Notes: generated by a model from the letters alone, not told the origin. Shown: positions 18,083 through 26,880, numbered from the stretch's first letter. The stretch is 64,000 bases of DNA from Caenibius sp. WL (GCF_019803445.1 NZ_CP081844.1:2926501-2990500), one strand, 5' to 3'. Program-made: numbers and translations.

Positions 18083-18630
18083 GCCAGCCCGCCAATCCGG
18101 CTGTCCATCCAGCCGATCATAAAATCTTCGAATTTCGTCCCGCCCTTGGCCAATCCGAAATAGTGCATGAACTGGAGGCCGTTCAGCGTCTTGAGCATAA
18201 GCTGCCGCGCTTTCGCTTCCCCACGGCGGCGGCGGAGCGCCTGAAAGGCGGCGATAGAGCGCGGGCCGATCTTCCCATCTTCGGCAATGTCGGCATAGTC
18301 CTTCTGCCGCCGATTGAGCACGTTGAGGGCCTGCTGAAACCACAGGCGCGCCCGCTGCGGCCCTGCGTTCACGCCGCTGTCGATCAGTTCCTCCGCCACC
18401 AGCGGGTCAATCTCTGCCACGGCCAGAAACCCCGGCTTCTCGATATATTCACGCCGGTAGATTTCGATGGCCGTCGCCTTCGGCAGGCTCCGCATCGGGC
18501 CGGTGTAGCCGTTGGCGCGGGCAACCGCCTGCGTGATGCCGAACATCGTCGCGCCGCCCGGATCGGAAGGATGATCCACGAACCCGCCTTCGCGGTCGAG
18601 AATGCCCCCGATCATCTCGTCTATGGTCAT
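18079..18630 (-). CDS. GH108 endolysin (N-acetylmuramidase) with peptidoglycan-binding domain
   Basis: The 183-aa product has the glycoside hydrolase 108 signature near the N-terminus: ILDREGGFVDHPSDPGGATMFGIT, with Glu14 as the likely catalytic acid. The C-terminal helical half (IGPRSIAAFQALRRRRGEAKARQLM) resembles the PG-binding domain of ZliS-type muramidases. There is no signal peptide, so release would need a holin; the neighbouring two-TM gene is a candidate. Confidence 0.92.
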   Translation of the reverse strand: MTIDEMIGGILDREGGFVDHPSDPGGATMFGITQAVARANGYTGPMRSLPKATAIEIYRREYIEKPGFLAVAEIDPLVAEELIDSGVNAGPQRARLWFQQALNVLNRRQKDYADIAEDGKIGPRSIAAFQALRRRRGEAKARQLMLKTLNGLQFMHYFGLAKGGTKFEDFMIGWMDSRIGGLA

Positions 18631-18631
18631 C

Positions 18632-18904
18632 TCAACCCCCTTTCGTCACGGCGATCACAGCCAGTTTGAACACGCCCACGATCATGCCCACAGCGAGCCC
18701 CACGGCAGCAATGACCTTGGATAAGCCAGCAATCACCCTGCCCAGCGTCTTGAGCCCTTGCAGCGCCTCAAGAATTTCCCGGACAGCGGCCATGTCGGCT
18801 TGCATTTGCGGAAGGCAGCGCAATTCCTCTGCGATTTCCTTGAAACGCTGGTCTCCACGGTCCAGCCGGTCAGCGATATCCTGCGGCGTGATGGGCTCCA
18901 CCAT
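18632..18904 (-). CDS. small XhlA-like membrane-associated phage protein
   Basis: The 90-aa product has an N-terminal coiled-coil-type half (MVEPITPQDIADRLDRGDQRFKEIAEELRCLP) and a C-terminal hydrophobic half (VIAAVGLAVGMIVGVFKLAVIAV). This topology resembles XhlA-type accessory holins. ATG 18904 overlaps the tail-fiber stop as TGATG. The role is inferred only from layout and position before the endolysin. Confidence 0.65.
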   Translation of the reverse strand: MVEPITPQDIADRLDRGDQRFKEIAEELRCLPQMQADMAAVREILEALQGLKTLGRVIAGLSKVIAAVGLAVGMIVGVFKLAVIAVTKGG

Positions 18905-20190
18905 CAGTTCAGCCTCCGCCATTTGATGTAACTGCCCTTGAGGACAGTGTGCACGGCAGAGCCGGACGAGTTTCTGATCTGAAGCTTGAACGATCCGCCC
19001 GGCGTGGCTCCAGTCGTCAAAATACCCTGACAGAACACGCGGGACCATGAGGTCATATTGATGTTCGTGCTGGGGGTAAAAGCTGCGGCAAAATCGCCAT
19101 GCAAATTGATCGAATCACTGCCGGAAGTCCAAGTTGACCCTGGACCGGCTGTGAAGAAGTAAGCCCCCTCGACGCCTGTTAGGGCCGTGCAGCCCAAGCG
19201 AAAATAGCTCGATGCGACCTTGGCAAAGGCGCGCATTTCCACTTCGTACAACGAGTTCGGACTAAGCGAAGCGCCCGTAATTTCAAGCCCGGTGTCCGTA
19301 AGGGTCGCGGCCGTTCCGGTGAAATTGGCGCTCAGGTAGTCATAAGTGAAATCGCTGGTCGAAGGCGGAGAAGGGCCAACATCGATTAGGGTATTGACCG
19401 CAGTCGCCAGCTTTACCCTGTTGTTCGTTGTGTCGATATAGAGACCACGAGGCAGCAATTGCCCAGCAGTGGCCAGCGCGGCGAGATTGGCCGCAGTGTC
19501 ATAGTACGGAGCCACTTTGGCCCCGCTGATCGATCCACCTGTAATTGCCACGTTGTTGGCGTTCTGAACGGCGATGGTTCCCACGCTCACCGGCGTCGGC
19601 GTCAGGTCCGCAACAGGAGACGGAGAAAGCGCGCCGGAGGTGACCGAATAGACCGTGAAGTGATTGCTGGCGCTCTCATCCTTCCAGACGTGCACATAGC
19701 CGTTCGGGAGTGAGGGAGCAGCGGCTACCGCATCGGCCTTCGTCGAATAGAAATTGTAACCCGCCCCCGCTGCATTAACGATACCCGCTGCGATCTGAGC
19801 CGTGTCTGCGTCGGCAGCAGCGGCTTGCGCGGCGGTCTGTGCCAATGCGGCCTGTGCGCCAGCAGAGTTTACCAGCCCTTGCAGGGCCGCGTTCACGGTG
19901 TCCAGGATGGCAGGCGTATACGGGTCCGCCTCGTCCATGGTCACACCAGCACCATCCCGAAGGATCACGCGGTAAATTGTGGAATCGTCGTAGAAGATTG
20001 CGGGCCATTTCCCTGCGGCATTGGCCACCACGGGATTGGGAAGCTCGATAGTCAGCGCCTCATCGGCATAGACCGCCGCTTCTGTCGTCGTGCCCGTGAG
20101 ATAGAAATGAAGCCGCGCGCCCGGCACCACCTCAAGGGCAGTGGCGGAAATCGCAGGACGGAAAGGAAGGAGGAAAGATTTGACCGTCAT
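18904..20190 (-). CDS. tail fiber / tailspike-like protein
   Basis: The 428-aa product begins with a widespread tailspike-type N-terminal domain: GARLHFYLTGTTTEAAVYADEALTIELPNPVVANAAGKWPAIFYDDSTIYRV. An Ala-rich helical stretch (AGAQAALAQTAAQAAAADADTAQIAAG) and a beta-rich C-terminal domain ending SGSAVHTVLKGSYIKWRRLN follow. It probably mediates adsorption and therefore host range. I chose ATG 20190 because the N-terminal domain starts there; the frame to 20238 lacks support. Confidence 0.85.
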   Translation of the reverse strand: MTVKSFLLPFRPAISATALEVVPGARLHFYLTGTTTEAAVYADEALTIELPNPVVANAAGKWPAIFYDDSTIYRVILRDGAGVTMDEADPYTPAILDTVNAALQGLVNSAGAQAALAQTAAQAAAADADTAQIAAGIVNAAGAGYNFYSTKADAVAAAPSLPNGYVHVWKDESASNHFTVYSVTSGALSPSPVADLTPTPVSVGTIAVQNANNVAITGGSISGAKVAPYYDTAANLAALATAGQLLPRGLYIDTTNNRVKLATAVNTLIDVGPSPPSTSDFTYDYLSANFTGTAATLTDTGLEITGASLSPNSLYEVEMRAFAKVASSYFRLGCTALTGVEGAYFFTAGPGSTWTSGSDSINLHGDFAAAFTPSTNINMTSWSRVFCQGILTTGATPGGSFKLQIRNSSGSAVHTVLKGSYIKWRRLN

Positions 20191-20242
20191 GTTCGCCCCA
20201 TAAAAAAGGCGGCCCCAAAGGACCGCTTGCGCTATCATTTTT

Positions 20243-20281
20243 TGCTTGCAATATGCCGCGCGATAGCGTTATATGCTTGCA
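20243..20281 (+). promoter_or_regulatory. hicAB promoter with repeated TGCTTGCA
   Basis: TTGCAA (20246-20251), 17 bases, TTATAT (20269-20274) predicts a start at about 20281, the A of the hicA ATG, so the message would be leaderless. TGCTTGCA occurs twice, at 20243-20250 and 20274-20281, 31 bp apart (about three helical turns), covering the -35 and the start point. This is a plausible HicB operator. Confidence 0.65.
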
Positions 20282-20535
20282 TGAACAGCAAGCAGTCCAA
20301 GACGCTCAAAGCCATCTTCTCCGATCCGGTTTCGGGAACGATCAAATGGGCGTCTATTGAAAGTCTGTTCGTCGCGGTCGGTTGCGAAATAATCGAGGGC
20401 AAGGGATCGCATGTCCAAGCCCACAAGGATGGCGTGATAGGTTATTTCGTCCGCCCCCATCCGAACAAGGAGGCCAAGCGCTACCAAATTCGGGATGTGA
20501 GGGAATTTCTAGCGAAGATTGGAGTTGAGCCATGA
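20281..20535 (+). CDS. hicA: HicA-like toxin (mRNA interferase)
   Basis: The 84-aa product fits the HicA double-stranded-RNA-binding-like fold: SIESLFVAVGCEIIEGKGSHVQAHKDGVIGYFVRPHPNKEAKRYQIRDVREFLAKIG, with the catalytic His in GKGSHV. HicA cleaves mRNA unless held by HicB. The gene is plus-strand, opposite to the late operon around it, and overlaps hicB by 4 bases. It is a self-contained moron inserted between tail fiber and ejection-protein genes. Confidence 0.9.
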   Translation: MNSKQSKTLKAIFSDPVSGTIKWASIESLFVAVGCEIIEGKGSHVQAHKDGVIGYFVRPHPNKEAKRYQIRDVREFLAKIGVEP

Positions 20536-20864
20536 ACGTCATGAGTCACAAAGGTTACAGCGCCCGCATCGAATATGATGATGACGATGGCATTTTTTTC
20601 GGCAGGCTTGCCGGTATCAATGATGTGGTCGGCTTTCATGCCGATAGCGTCGAAGAACTGCGCGCCGCCTTTCACGAGGCCGTGGACGATTACATCGAAG
20701 CATGCGCGAAGATCGGGAAAGACCCTCAGAAGCCCTATTCCGGCAAGATGATGTTTCGCGTGAGCCCCGAGCTACATCGCCGGGCGGCCATCGCGGCTGA
20801 ACTGGCGGGCAAGAGCCTTAACCAGTGGGCGGAGGAAGCCCTGCATGAGGCGCTTCCTCACTAG
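20532..20864 (+). CDS. hicB: HicB-like antitoxin
   Basis: The 110-aa product has the HicB partial RNase-H-like fold at the N-terminus (YSARIEYDDDDGIFFGRLAGINDVVGFHADSVEELRAAFHEAVDDYI) and a ribbon-helix-helix DNA-binding C-terminus (KMMFRVSPELHRRAAIAAELAGKSLNQWAEEALHEAL). It neutralises HicA and probably represses the hicAB promoter. The ATG overlaps the hicA stop (ATGA). Confidence 0.92.
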   Translation: MNVMSHKGYSARIEYDDDDGIFFGRLAGINDVVGFHADSVEELRAAFHEAVDDYIEACAKIGKDPQKPYSGKMMFRVSPELHRRAAIAAELAGKSLNQWAEEALHEALPH

Positions 20865-20974
20865 TTGATAAGAACTTGAAAGGGTCGTAAACCTATCGGG
20901 TGAAGGTTTGGCACATCCTCTTGATATTTTCAGTTGCCTACTTCCTGCCGCCGCGACGATTCAGGCTATATAGC

Positions 20975-23515
20975 CTAGCGCTTGTTCTCCTCATCTGGCC
21001 CTTCATTTGGTGAAGCTGCGAGCGTACCCACCCGAGGACCTTGCGCATTCAAAGCGTCGCGGATCGCGCCAACGAACGCGGCATTCTCGTTCGCAGCGAT
21101 GCCGGGAAGCCCCCCAAGCCTGACAAAATACTTGTCTATGATGCGCGGGTCCGTGGTCTGAGGTGCTTGTTTCAGCCACTTTGTGAAGCTGGGGTTCAAT
21201 AGCATTCGGGCCGCGCGTTCGTCGCCCCAGTTCTTCATGAAGTGGGCGGCGAAAGGAACGGCGACCGCACCGGCGGGACCGCCTTGCGACAGCCCCAGTG
21301 CGCCCAGCAAAAGGTTTTTCAACCCGCCAACGCGCGCCCCCATCGAATTGGCGGTCTTAGAAGCGTTGCGTTCGGATGACGCTGCGACTTTGGCTTGGGC
21401 GATAGTGCGCAGGTCTTCCAGCGCCGTTGCCCCATCCTTGCCAAAGATCAGCCGGGCGGTGCGCGGGTTGATACCCTCTTTCGGATCTAGGCTGCGGACA
21501 AGCCGCGCCAGACTGAAATCCCCGTTGGGTGCTCTGCCCAACGAGGCGGCAACAGTGGCAGCGATATCACCACGCTCGTTCTGATCCAGTTCCCGCCACA
21601 TGGAGGAAAATTTGTCAAAGTTGCCCTTGCCTTTGGTCATCGACATGAGTCGTTGAGCAGCCGTTTCGGCAGAAATTGGCTGGCCACGCGTCCCCATGAA
21701 CTGCTTGAGAGTGCCGTTGATAAATTCCTGCCTCTGGCGATAAAAATCGTCAGCGGCGCGAAGCGCTTCCGAGGCCGGTTGCGGCAGATCACGCGTCAAA
21801 TCCCGGTTGGCGGCTTCGATCACCTGCGTGACCCTGCGTTCCGCGTCGGAAGCCGTCAGGTTCCGCTCGCTCAGTTGACCGCGCATATTCGTTCGCAGGT
21901 TTTGGACCGCCTCAATGGTGAGGCCACCGGGACGCGCCAAATCGGATTTCAGCCCTTCCAGATACGCAATCTGCGATCCATTGGTGGTTTCGCCAGCGGC
22001 CCGCAACTCGGCAATGTTCTGGTCAATCGCTCCGATTGCTTCCTGCGGGGATACTGTTCTCCCCTGTGCCGCCGCACGGGCGCGCTCGTACAGACGGTTC
22101 GCTTGCTGGCCTGTTCGCGCTTTGAAGCGTTCACCCGCTTCCTGCAATCGCGTTCCGAGCGCATACGGATCAGGTGCCCCCTCTCTGCCGCCGATAGCTG
22201 CGACGCGCTGTTCTACCGCCGACACATCATCTGTGAGTGCCTGACGGATCATGCTCCCGCCATTCGGTGTAGACTCGACAGCGCCGAACTTTCCGCGAAG
22301 CGAAGGAATCGCATCGGGCCGCCTGATCGGAATGTCCTGGCGAGCACCGGCAGCGATCACATTCATATCCGGCTGCGCGGAAGGCCTTGGAATCCGGGGC
22401 ATGAGCGCGTTGCCGATCTTATCCAGCCCGAATGCCGTGCCCGCGCCCAGCGCTGCCCCTGTCGTCGTCCCTGCAAGGCTGTCCTCAGCACCGCGACCAT
22501 AACCGAAACCGCCAAGCCCCCCGATGGTCGCGCCTTGCAGCAGGGCATTACCGCCAGCACCGATCCTTAAGGCGCCACCGCCACCAGCAAACTCCAGCGC
22601 CGTGCCGAGGATCGGGTGTGCTTCCCGCGCACGATTGACGAAATCCATCTCGGCATCACGAGACTTTCGGTACTCGTCCACGGGGTTCTTACCCAGCAGC
22701 AGACCCGCAATAGCACCGCCGACGCCCGCCGCCTCATCGGACAGGCCAAGCGTTATACCCTGCTTACCCAGCGCCGTGAGGCCTCGAAACCCGCTCGCAT
22801 CCCCGTAAAACGGGTCATTCGGATCGTTGCCGGGAGTATTCGGCGTAGGCTGCTGCGGGCTATCGTCGGTGACAGAACCAGTCAGGCCAACCCCGTCCCA
22901 GTTGGCCTTTTCTTCCGGCTGATCTATGCCCAACACGACATCTGCGGCGGTTGGTCCCGCAGAGTCCTTGAGGCCTTGCAGGGCGACCAAGCGTGCCTGC
23001 GCTTTTTGCGCCAATACCTCCGGCCCATCACCGGGGCGTGGGAAATAGATTTGGCCTTGAGTCGCAAATTCTGAAGGCGGGATGGCCGCGCCTGAATCGT
23101 AGCGAAGTATCGCAGCAATAAAAGCCCGCTCTGCCTGTTCCGCCAACTGACGATTGGCATCGCTGGTCAAGCTGTTGGCGAGGTTCGGATAAGCGTCCGC
23201 GAAAGCTTGCCCAGGGACGGAACGCGGCTGCACATCACCCAGTTTCGAGAAATCCTGATTTGCCTGAATTGCCCGAGTGAGAAAGCCCTTTGTCTTGTTC
23301 TGTTCAACAGAACCTTGAGCGTCTTTCGCCGCAGCGCGCCGCTCTGCGTTCACGGCGCGTGCTTCTGCACGATCCGCCCGTTCGTTTGCCGCACGCTGCA
23401 TCCTCTGATCTTCCGCAGCCCGTGCCTCAGCGTTCGCCTTATACGGATCAGGGGGTGCGATGATCGGGTCGCCAGAGGGCGCAGCGTCAAACTGATCGAA
23501 GAAGTTTCCGGGCAT
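20975..23515 (-). CDS. large internal virion / DNA-ejection-type protein
   Basis: The 846-aa protein occupies the position of P22 gp16/gp20-type ejection proteins. It has an N-terminal charged coiled coil (residues about 25-70), a central Gly/Ala-rich hydrophobic stretch (LGLSDEAAGVGGAIAGLLLGK and ALLQGATIGGLGGFGYGRG) that could insert in membrane, and a long helical C-terminal half. The assignment rests on length, composition and gene order. I see no peptidase or lytic-transglycosylase motif. Confidence 0.72.
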   Translation of the reverse strand: MPGNFFDQFDAAPSGDPIIAPPDPYKANAEARAAEDQRMQRAANERADRAEARAVNAERRAAAKDAQGSVEQNKTKGFLTRAIQANQDFSKLGDVQPRSVPGQAFADAYPNLANSLTSDANRQLAEQAERAFIAAILRYDSGAAIPPSEFATQGQIYFPRPGDGPEVLAQKAQARLVALQGLKDSAGPTAADVVLGIDQPEEKANWDGVGLTGSVTDDSPQQPTPNTPGNDPNDPFYGDASGFRGLTALGKQGITLGLSDEAAGVGGAIAGLLLGKNPVDEYRKSRDAEMDFVNRAREAHPILGTALEFAGGGGALRIGAGGNALLQGATIGGLGGFGYGRGAEDSLAGTTTGAALGAGTAFGLDKIGNALMPRIPRPSAQPDMNVIAAGARQDIPIRRPDAIPSLRGKFGAVESTPNGGSMIRQALTDDVSAVEQRVAAIGGREGAPDPYALGTRLQEAGERFKARTGQQANRLYERARAAAQGRTVSPQEAIGAIDQNIAELRAAGETTNGSQIAYLEGLKSDLARPGGLTIEAVQNLRTNMRGQLSERNLTASDAERRVTQVIEAANRDLTRDLPQPASEALRAADDFYRQRQEFINGTLKQFMGTRGQPISAETAAQRLMSMTKGKGNFDKFSSMWRELDQNERGDIAATVAASLGRAPNGDFSLARLVRSLDPKEGINPRTARLIFGKDGATALEDLRTIAQAKVAASSERNASKTANSMGARVGGLKNLLLGALGLSQGGPAGAVAVPFAAHFMKNWGDERAARMLLNPSFTKWLKQAPQTTDPRIIDKYFVRLGGLPGIAANENAAFVGAIRDALNAQGPRVGTLAASPNEGPDEENKR

Positions 23516-23519
23516 TCTG

Positions 23520-23816
23520 TTATTCTCCGATTACGATATGCCAGTGGGGGCCGGTCGCGTGGCTGGACGGGTTCTTGACCTCATCGCGCGCCTCAATGAT
23601 CCGATAGCCCGCCTGCTTTATGCGGTTCACATACTGTCCGAATGTCATTCCGGGGATCGGCGCGACATCGACCGCGCCATGTGAACGAGCGTGCCAACTG
23701 CGAGGGTTGGCTTTACTCAAGGGATGGTTGGGGCCCCGATAACCTGAGGTAATACGGGCATCGGGGAACAGGCTGTTGACGACGCTGCGCCCGTCACTGA
23801 CCGGGGAGAAACCCAC
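23520..23816 (-). CDS. peptidase M15-like domain protein
   Basis: The C-terminal part carries the zinc-peptidase M15/LAS pattern: ITSGYRGPNHPL, HARSHGAVDVAP and GPHWHI supply His-x6-Asp and His-x-His-type ligands. It probably trims peptidoglycan during DNA entry or lysis. The start is uncertain. GTG 23816 (98 aa) or GTG 23834 lies inside the end of the upstream gene and neither has a well-spaced SD, so coupled translation or a frameshift fusion with the upstream protein is possible. Confidence 0.78.
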   Translation of the reverse strand: MGFSPVSDGRSVVNSLFPDARITSGYRGPNHPLSKANPRSWHARSHGAVDVAPIPGMTFGQYVNRIKQAGYRIIEARDEVKNPSSHATGPHWHIVIGE

Positions 23817-24579
23817 CGGTGGCGTTACCGCCACCGCCTCCCAAGATGCGCTCGGCAGCACCACGGCCAAACTTCTGATCAAACTCGTCGCGCCGCTCAG
23901 GGTTCTGGCGCAAAGCATCAATGTGCGCCTGCGAAGGCGGCCCAACTTGGACCTGCCCTCCACCGCCAATTCGTGGCGTATAAACACGCGTCTCCCCGCC
24001 TGGCCCAGTATACGGGCGCACCATCCCGGCTTCGATTATTTGTTTCACCACTTCGCTAAACTCAGGCGTGCCGGGTTGAAGGCCCATGTCCTGTGCCTGT
24101 TTCCCAGCAGCAGAAAGAGCCTCTGGCTGGCCTGCGAGGAAGGAAAAGATTTCCCCCTGCCGCGCGGTCCATTCGGGATCGAACTGCGCTGGCACACCGG
24201 AGACATCAACGCCCATCTGCTGCGCGATGGATACACGGTTGGCATAGTTTTCAGGGGTGACGCCCTGAAACAGCCGGGCGATCTGACCCAACTGCGCCTG
24301 CTTCTGTTCCCGCGCGGCCTCCTCAGCTTTCGCCTGATACTGCTGCATCTGGAAATCATCCATCCGCGCCTGACGCTGGGCATTCTGCACCTGGAGCATC
24401 AGGCGGGGATCGAACTGGCTGATCTGCGCCAGCGCGTTCGGATCATCGGGGTTCATCGCAAAGTTGCGCATGGCGTTCTTGGCGTTCTGCTGATCGTTGC
24501 GCTGTTGCTGTGCGTCATAGCCCTGCTGAAAGGCCATGCCGACTTCGCGCGGGTCCATCAGGGCATTAAACATGCTCAT
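23794..24579 (-). CDS. putative internal virion protein
   Basis: The 261-aa product is Gln/Ala-rich and helical (FQQGYDAQQQRNDQQNAKNAMRNFAMNPDDPNALAQISQFDPRLMLQVQNAQRQ) with a Gly-rich end (RILGGGGGNATGGFLPGQ). Composition and position between two other ejection-type genes fit a podovirus internal protein. No enzymatic motif is visible. Confidence 0.65.
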   Translation of the reverse strand: MSMFNALMDPREVGMAFQQGYDAQQQRNDQQNAKNAMRNFAMNPDDPNALAQISQFDPRLMLQVQNAQRQARMDDFQMQQYQAKAEEAAREQKQAQLGQIARLFQGVTPENYANRVSIAQQMGVDVSGVPAQFDPEWTARQGEIFSFLAGQPEALSAAGKQAQDMGLQPGTPEFSEVVKQIIEAGMVRPYTGPGGETRVYTPRIGGGGQVQVGPPSQAHIDALRQNPERRDEFDQKFGRGAAERILGGGGGNATGGFLPGQ

Positions 24580-24589
24580 AGTGCGCCTC

Positions 24590-25564
24590 TCAGAAGCCGA
24601 AGTTGTTCGCGCCGGGTGTGTTCACGTATCCGCCGAAAGCGGAGCCGGGCGTCTGGAAGCTCAAGCCAGAGCCCGCGCCCTGATAGCTGCTGGTCGGAAA
24701 TAGCGCATTGGTAACGCCAGATACGCCCTGACCAATCGCGCCGAGAATGCCCGCAGTGCCCGCGTTCGAATTGTTCGCGTTTGCGATGGCGCCCTGCCCG
24801 ATGGCATTGGCGGTATTCTGATTGATGCCCGTTGCTGCGTTGGCGAAGCCCTGCCCGACGCCTGCGAGGGCAGAACCGGCAGACAGACCCATGCCCGCCT
24901 GATTACCAAGCAGGGTCATGTAGTTGTTGAACTCGGCGGAGGCGAGGTTCTGGTTATACTCGGCCAAAGCCTTTTGGGCCGCACCGCTCTGGAGCATGCC
25001 ATTGGCGGCGTATCCCGCGTTGACGCCATTGTTCCCCTCGTTGAGACGGAACTGATAGCCGGTGATGTTCTTGTAAGTGTTGAACGCCTGCTGAGCCGTG
25101 ACCGGCTTAACAGTCGGCGTAGCGGGCGCTTGCGTCGGCTGATTTGCGTTCTGAGGCGCATATATGGACGTACTACCGGGCGGTAGCGTAATCGTCCCGT
25201 TGCTGAAATCGAAGGTCGGGAGCGCACCATTTCCCGTTACCGACGAGGCAGGCATGATGCCGTTGGGCGTGTTCACATACCCGGTGCCATTGTTGTTCGC
25301 GGGCTGGAACGTCTGCGCGGGCGCGGCAGGGAGACCGAGGAGGGCATTGTAATAGTCGCCCGCAACGTTCCCCCGCCCCACATAAGGCGAGAGAAGGCCG
25401 TAATTCTGGTTATAGATGGCCTGCTGTAGGGCAAGGCTGTCCTGATTGGCTTGAACCTGCGCATCCGTGGCCTTGTTGATGGCCTTCCGGTTTTTGCTGG
25501 CGGCTGACGACGATGCAACAGCACCGCCTATGCCAACTGCTGCGCCTACGGCAACACCTACCAT
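24590..25564 (-). CDS. putative internal virion / ejection protein
   Basis: The 324-aa product has an N-terminal glycine-zipper-like hydrophobic segment (MVGVAVGAAVGIGGAVASSSA), then Gln/Asn-rich helices (ALQQAIYNQNYGLLSPYVGRGNVAGDYYNALLGL) and a Gly/Asn/Ala-rich C-terminus. This layout resembles P22 gp7-type small ejection proteins. It starts two bases before the preceding GNAT stop, so translation is probably coupled. Confidence 0.65.
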   Translation of the reverse strand: MVGVAVGAAVGIGGAVASSSAASKNRKAINKATDAQVQANQDSLALQQAIYNQNYGLLSPYVGRGNVAGDYYNALLGLPAAPAQTFQPANNNGTGYVNTPNGIMPASSVTGNGALPTFDFSNGTITLPPGSTSIYAPQNANQPTQAPATPTVKPVTAQQAFNTYKNITGYQFRLNEGNNGVNAGYAANGMLQSGAAQKALAEYNQNLASAEFNNYMTLLGNQAGMGLSAGSALAGVGQGFANAATGINQNTANAIGQGAIANANNSNAGTAGILGAIGQGVSGVTNALFPTSSYQGAGSGLSFQTPGSAFGGYVNTPGANNFGF

Positions 25565-25565
25565 A

Positions 25566-26021
25566 TCACTCTCCGATCATTTTGGAGTAGATGCGCTCGA
25601 CTTCGGTATAACCGAGCTTTTCGAACAGCCACGAGGCGTCCTTGTGCACCTTGGAACCCGCAAACATTCGTTGCACGCCGCGCCGCTTGGCTTCTGCCTC
25701 CACGGCTTTGAACAGCCGAAACCCTGCCATCTTCCCGCGATGATCGGGGTGCACCCAGAAGATATCCAGATGTAGCGTAAGGCAGGTTTGATAGTGCAGC
25801 CCCGGCGCGACGAAACCGACGAAATAGCCGACCAGCTTGCCCGCATCGCGCAGCGTGATGGTCATGACCATGCCTTGCGCATCACGCTTCAAATACTCAT
25901 CGTATTGAGGATCAAGCGGTACGCAGTCCTTGTTCAGCGCCAGTTCTTCGTAATGGAGGGCCAGAAGCGGCTTCACTTCCTCCAGAAATGGAGGAAACGG
26001 TTCAACCTGGGCGGTCAGCAT
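25566..26021 (-). CDS. phage GNAT N-acetyltransferase
   Basis: The 151-aa product has the acetyl-CoA loop IFWVHPDHRGKMAGFRLFKAVEAEAKRRG and the C-terminal WLFEKLGYTEVERIYSK strand. It lies within the virion module, just downstream of a hydroxylase-like gene, so its target may be a virion or host protein. ATG 26021 overlaps the stop of the upstream gene; an alternative Met at 26042 is in frame. Confidence 0.82.
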   Translation of the reverse strand: MLTAQVEPFPPFLEEVKPLLALHYEELALNKDCVPLDPQYDEYLKRDAQGMVMTITLRDAGKLVGYFVGFVAPGLHYQTCLTLHLDIFWVHPDHRGKMAGFRLFKAVEAEAKRRGVQRMFAGSKVHKDASWLFEKLGYTEVERIYSKMIGE

Positions 26022-26554
26022 TGGCGAATGTCCACGATGCAAACGATCCTGTCGTCCGCGCTATTGTTGATCACCTCATGTTCCGTGCGATTGTCGATCC
26101 ACCACACGGAGCCAGAGGGGAAGTTGATCGCCTCGTCACCGATGCGGAAATTGCAGCCGGGCAACGACTGGAGAGCGATTTGGTAGCGGGTGAAGTACTC
26201 GGCGGGCGCACCCTGATCGACATGGGGCAGGATGCGCTTGCCCGGACGCAGGCGGGTCAGGATGACCCTGCCCAATTGAACGCCGCCCACGCGGTGCATG
26301 AGATCGAGAACTAGGCTGCGCAGGTGCGGTAACTCGGTCCATGCCCGATACGGAAAGACCGAGATATCGTCGATGACCTCAGCGGGATCATTCGGCACCT
26401 TGTTGAACATCAGCCAGATATCATCAGCCTCGGCATGTGCCGTCCCTGCATGCTGTGTGCGCAGGGGGTTCTCATTCCATAGACCCGGCTTCACCGCCAA
26501 CGCGGCAAGCGTGGGAATGGGATCGACAGCGCCGACCTGTAGGAAGTGCCTCAC
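26015..26554 (-). CDS. aspartyl/asparaginyl beta-hydroxylase-like protein
   Basis: The 179-aa product resembles the AspH cupin fold. The iron facial triad looks complete: HVDQG (His-x-Asp) in RLRPGKRILPHVDQG and the distal His in WWIDNRTEHEVINN, followed by an Arg-containing strand. Such enzymes are Fe(II)/2-oxoglutarate oxygenases. It overlaps neighbouring genes on both sides by 4-7 bases. The substrate is unknown. Confidence 0.8.
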   Translation of the reverse strand: MRHFLQVGAVDPIPTLAALAVKPGLWNENPLRTQHAGTAHAEADDIWLMFNKVPNDPAEVIDDISVFPYRAWTELPHLRSLVLDLMHRVGGVQLGRVILTRLRPGKRILPHVDQGAPAEYFTRYQIALQSLPGCNFRIGDEAINFPSGSVWWIDNRTEHEVINNSADDRIVCIVDIRQC

Positions 26555-26880
26555 AGGATTACCTCACTTGTTCGCAGATCGTCGATCAGCGCTTTCAATG
26601 TACGGGAAAGGGTTTGTACGTGATTGGCCAAAGCCTGCATTTCAGCCTGCGTTGGCGGGTCGGAGACAACGGGTGCGGTGTAGGTCGCGAATGCCGCCCG
26701 GCTCGCGGTGCCCGTGGGACTGCCCCAATTGGCTGTGGTATCCTTGACGACAAACGTAGCAGCGGCTTCCTGCAGTGCTTCAATGTCGGTGCTCAAACCC
26801 TCAAGAAAGCGCTGAAAGCGAAACTCTGCCTGACCGGTGGCATTGACCAGTCTTTCCGTAGAGGTGACGAATTTACCCAC
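26551..26880 (-). CDS. small coiled-coil virion protein at the P22 gp26 (needle) position
   Basis: The 109-aa helical protein (TERLVNATGQAEFRFQRFLEGLSTDIEALQEAAATF ... MQALANHVQTLSRTLKALIDDL) lies directly after the gp10-like gene, where P22 has its tail needle. It is much shorter than P22 gp26, so the equivalence is positional only. Confidence 0.55.
   Translation of the reverse strand: MGKFVTSTERLVNATGQAEFRFQRFLEGLSTDIEALQEAAATFVVKDTTANWGSPTGTASRAAFATYTAPVVSDPPTQAEMQALANHVQTLSRTLKALIDDLRTSEVIL

Noticed and set aside
19825-20535. 236-aa plus-strand frame extending hicA upstream
   Set aside because: The extra N-terminus is antisense to the tail fiber gene. HicA family length and the promoter place the start at 20281.
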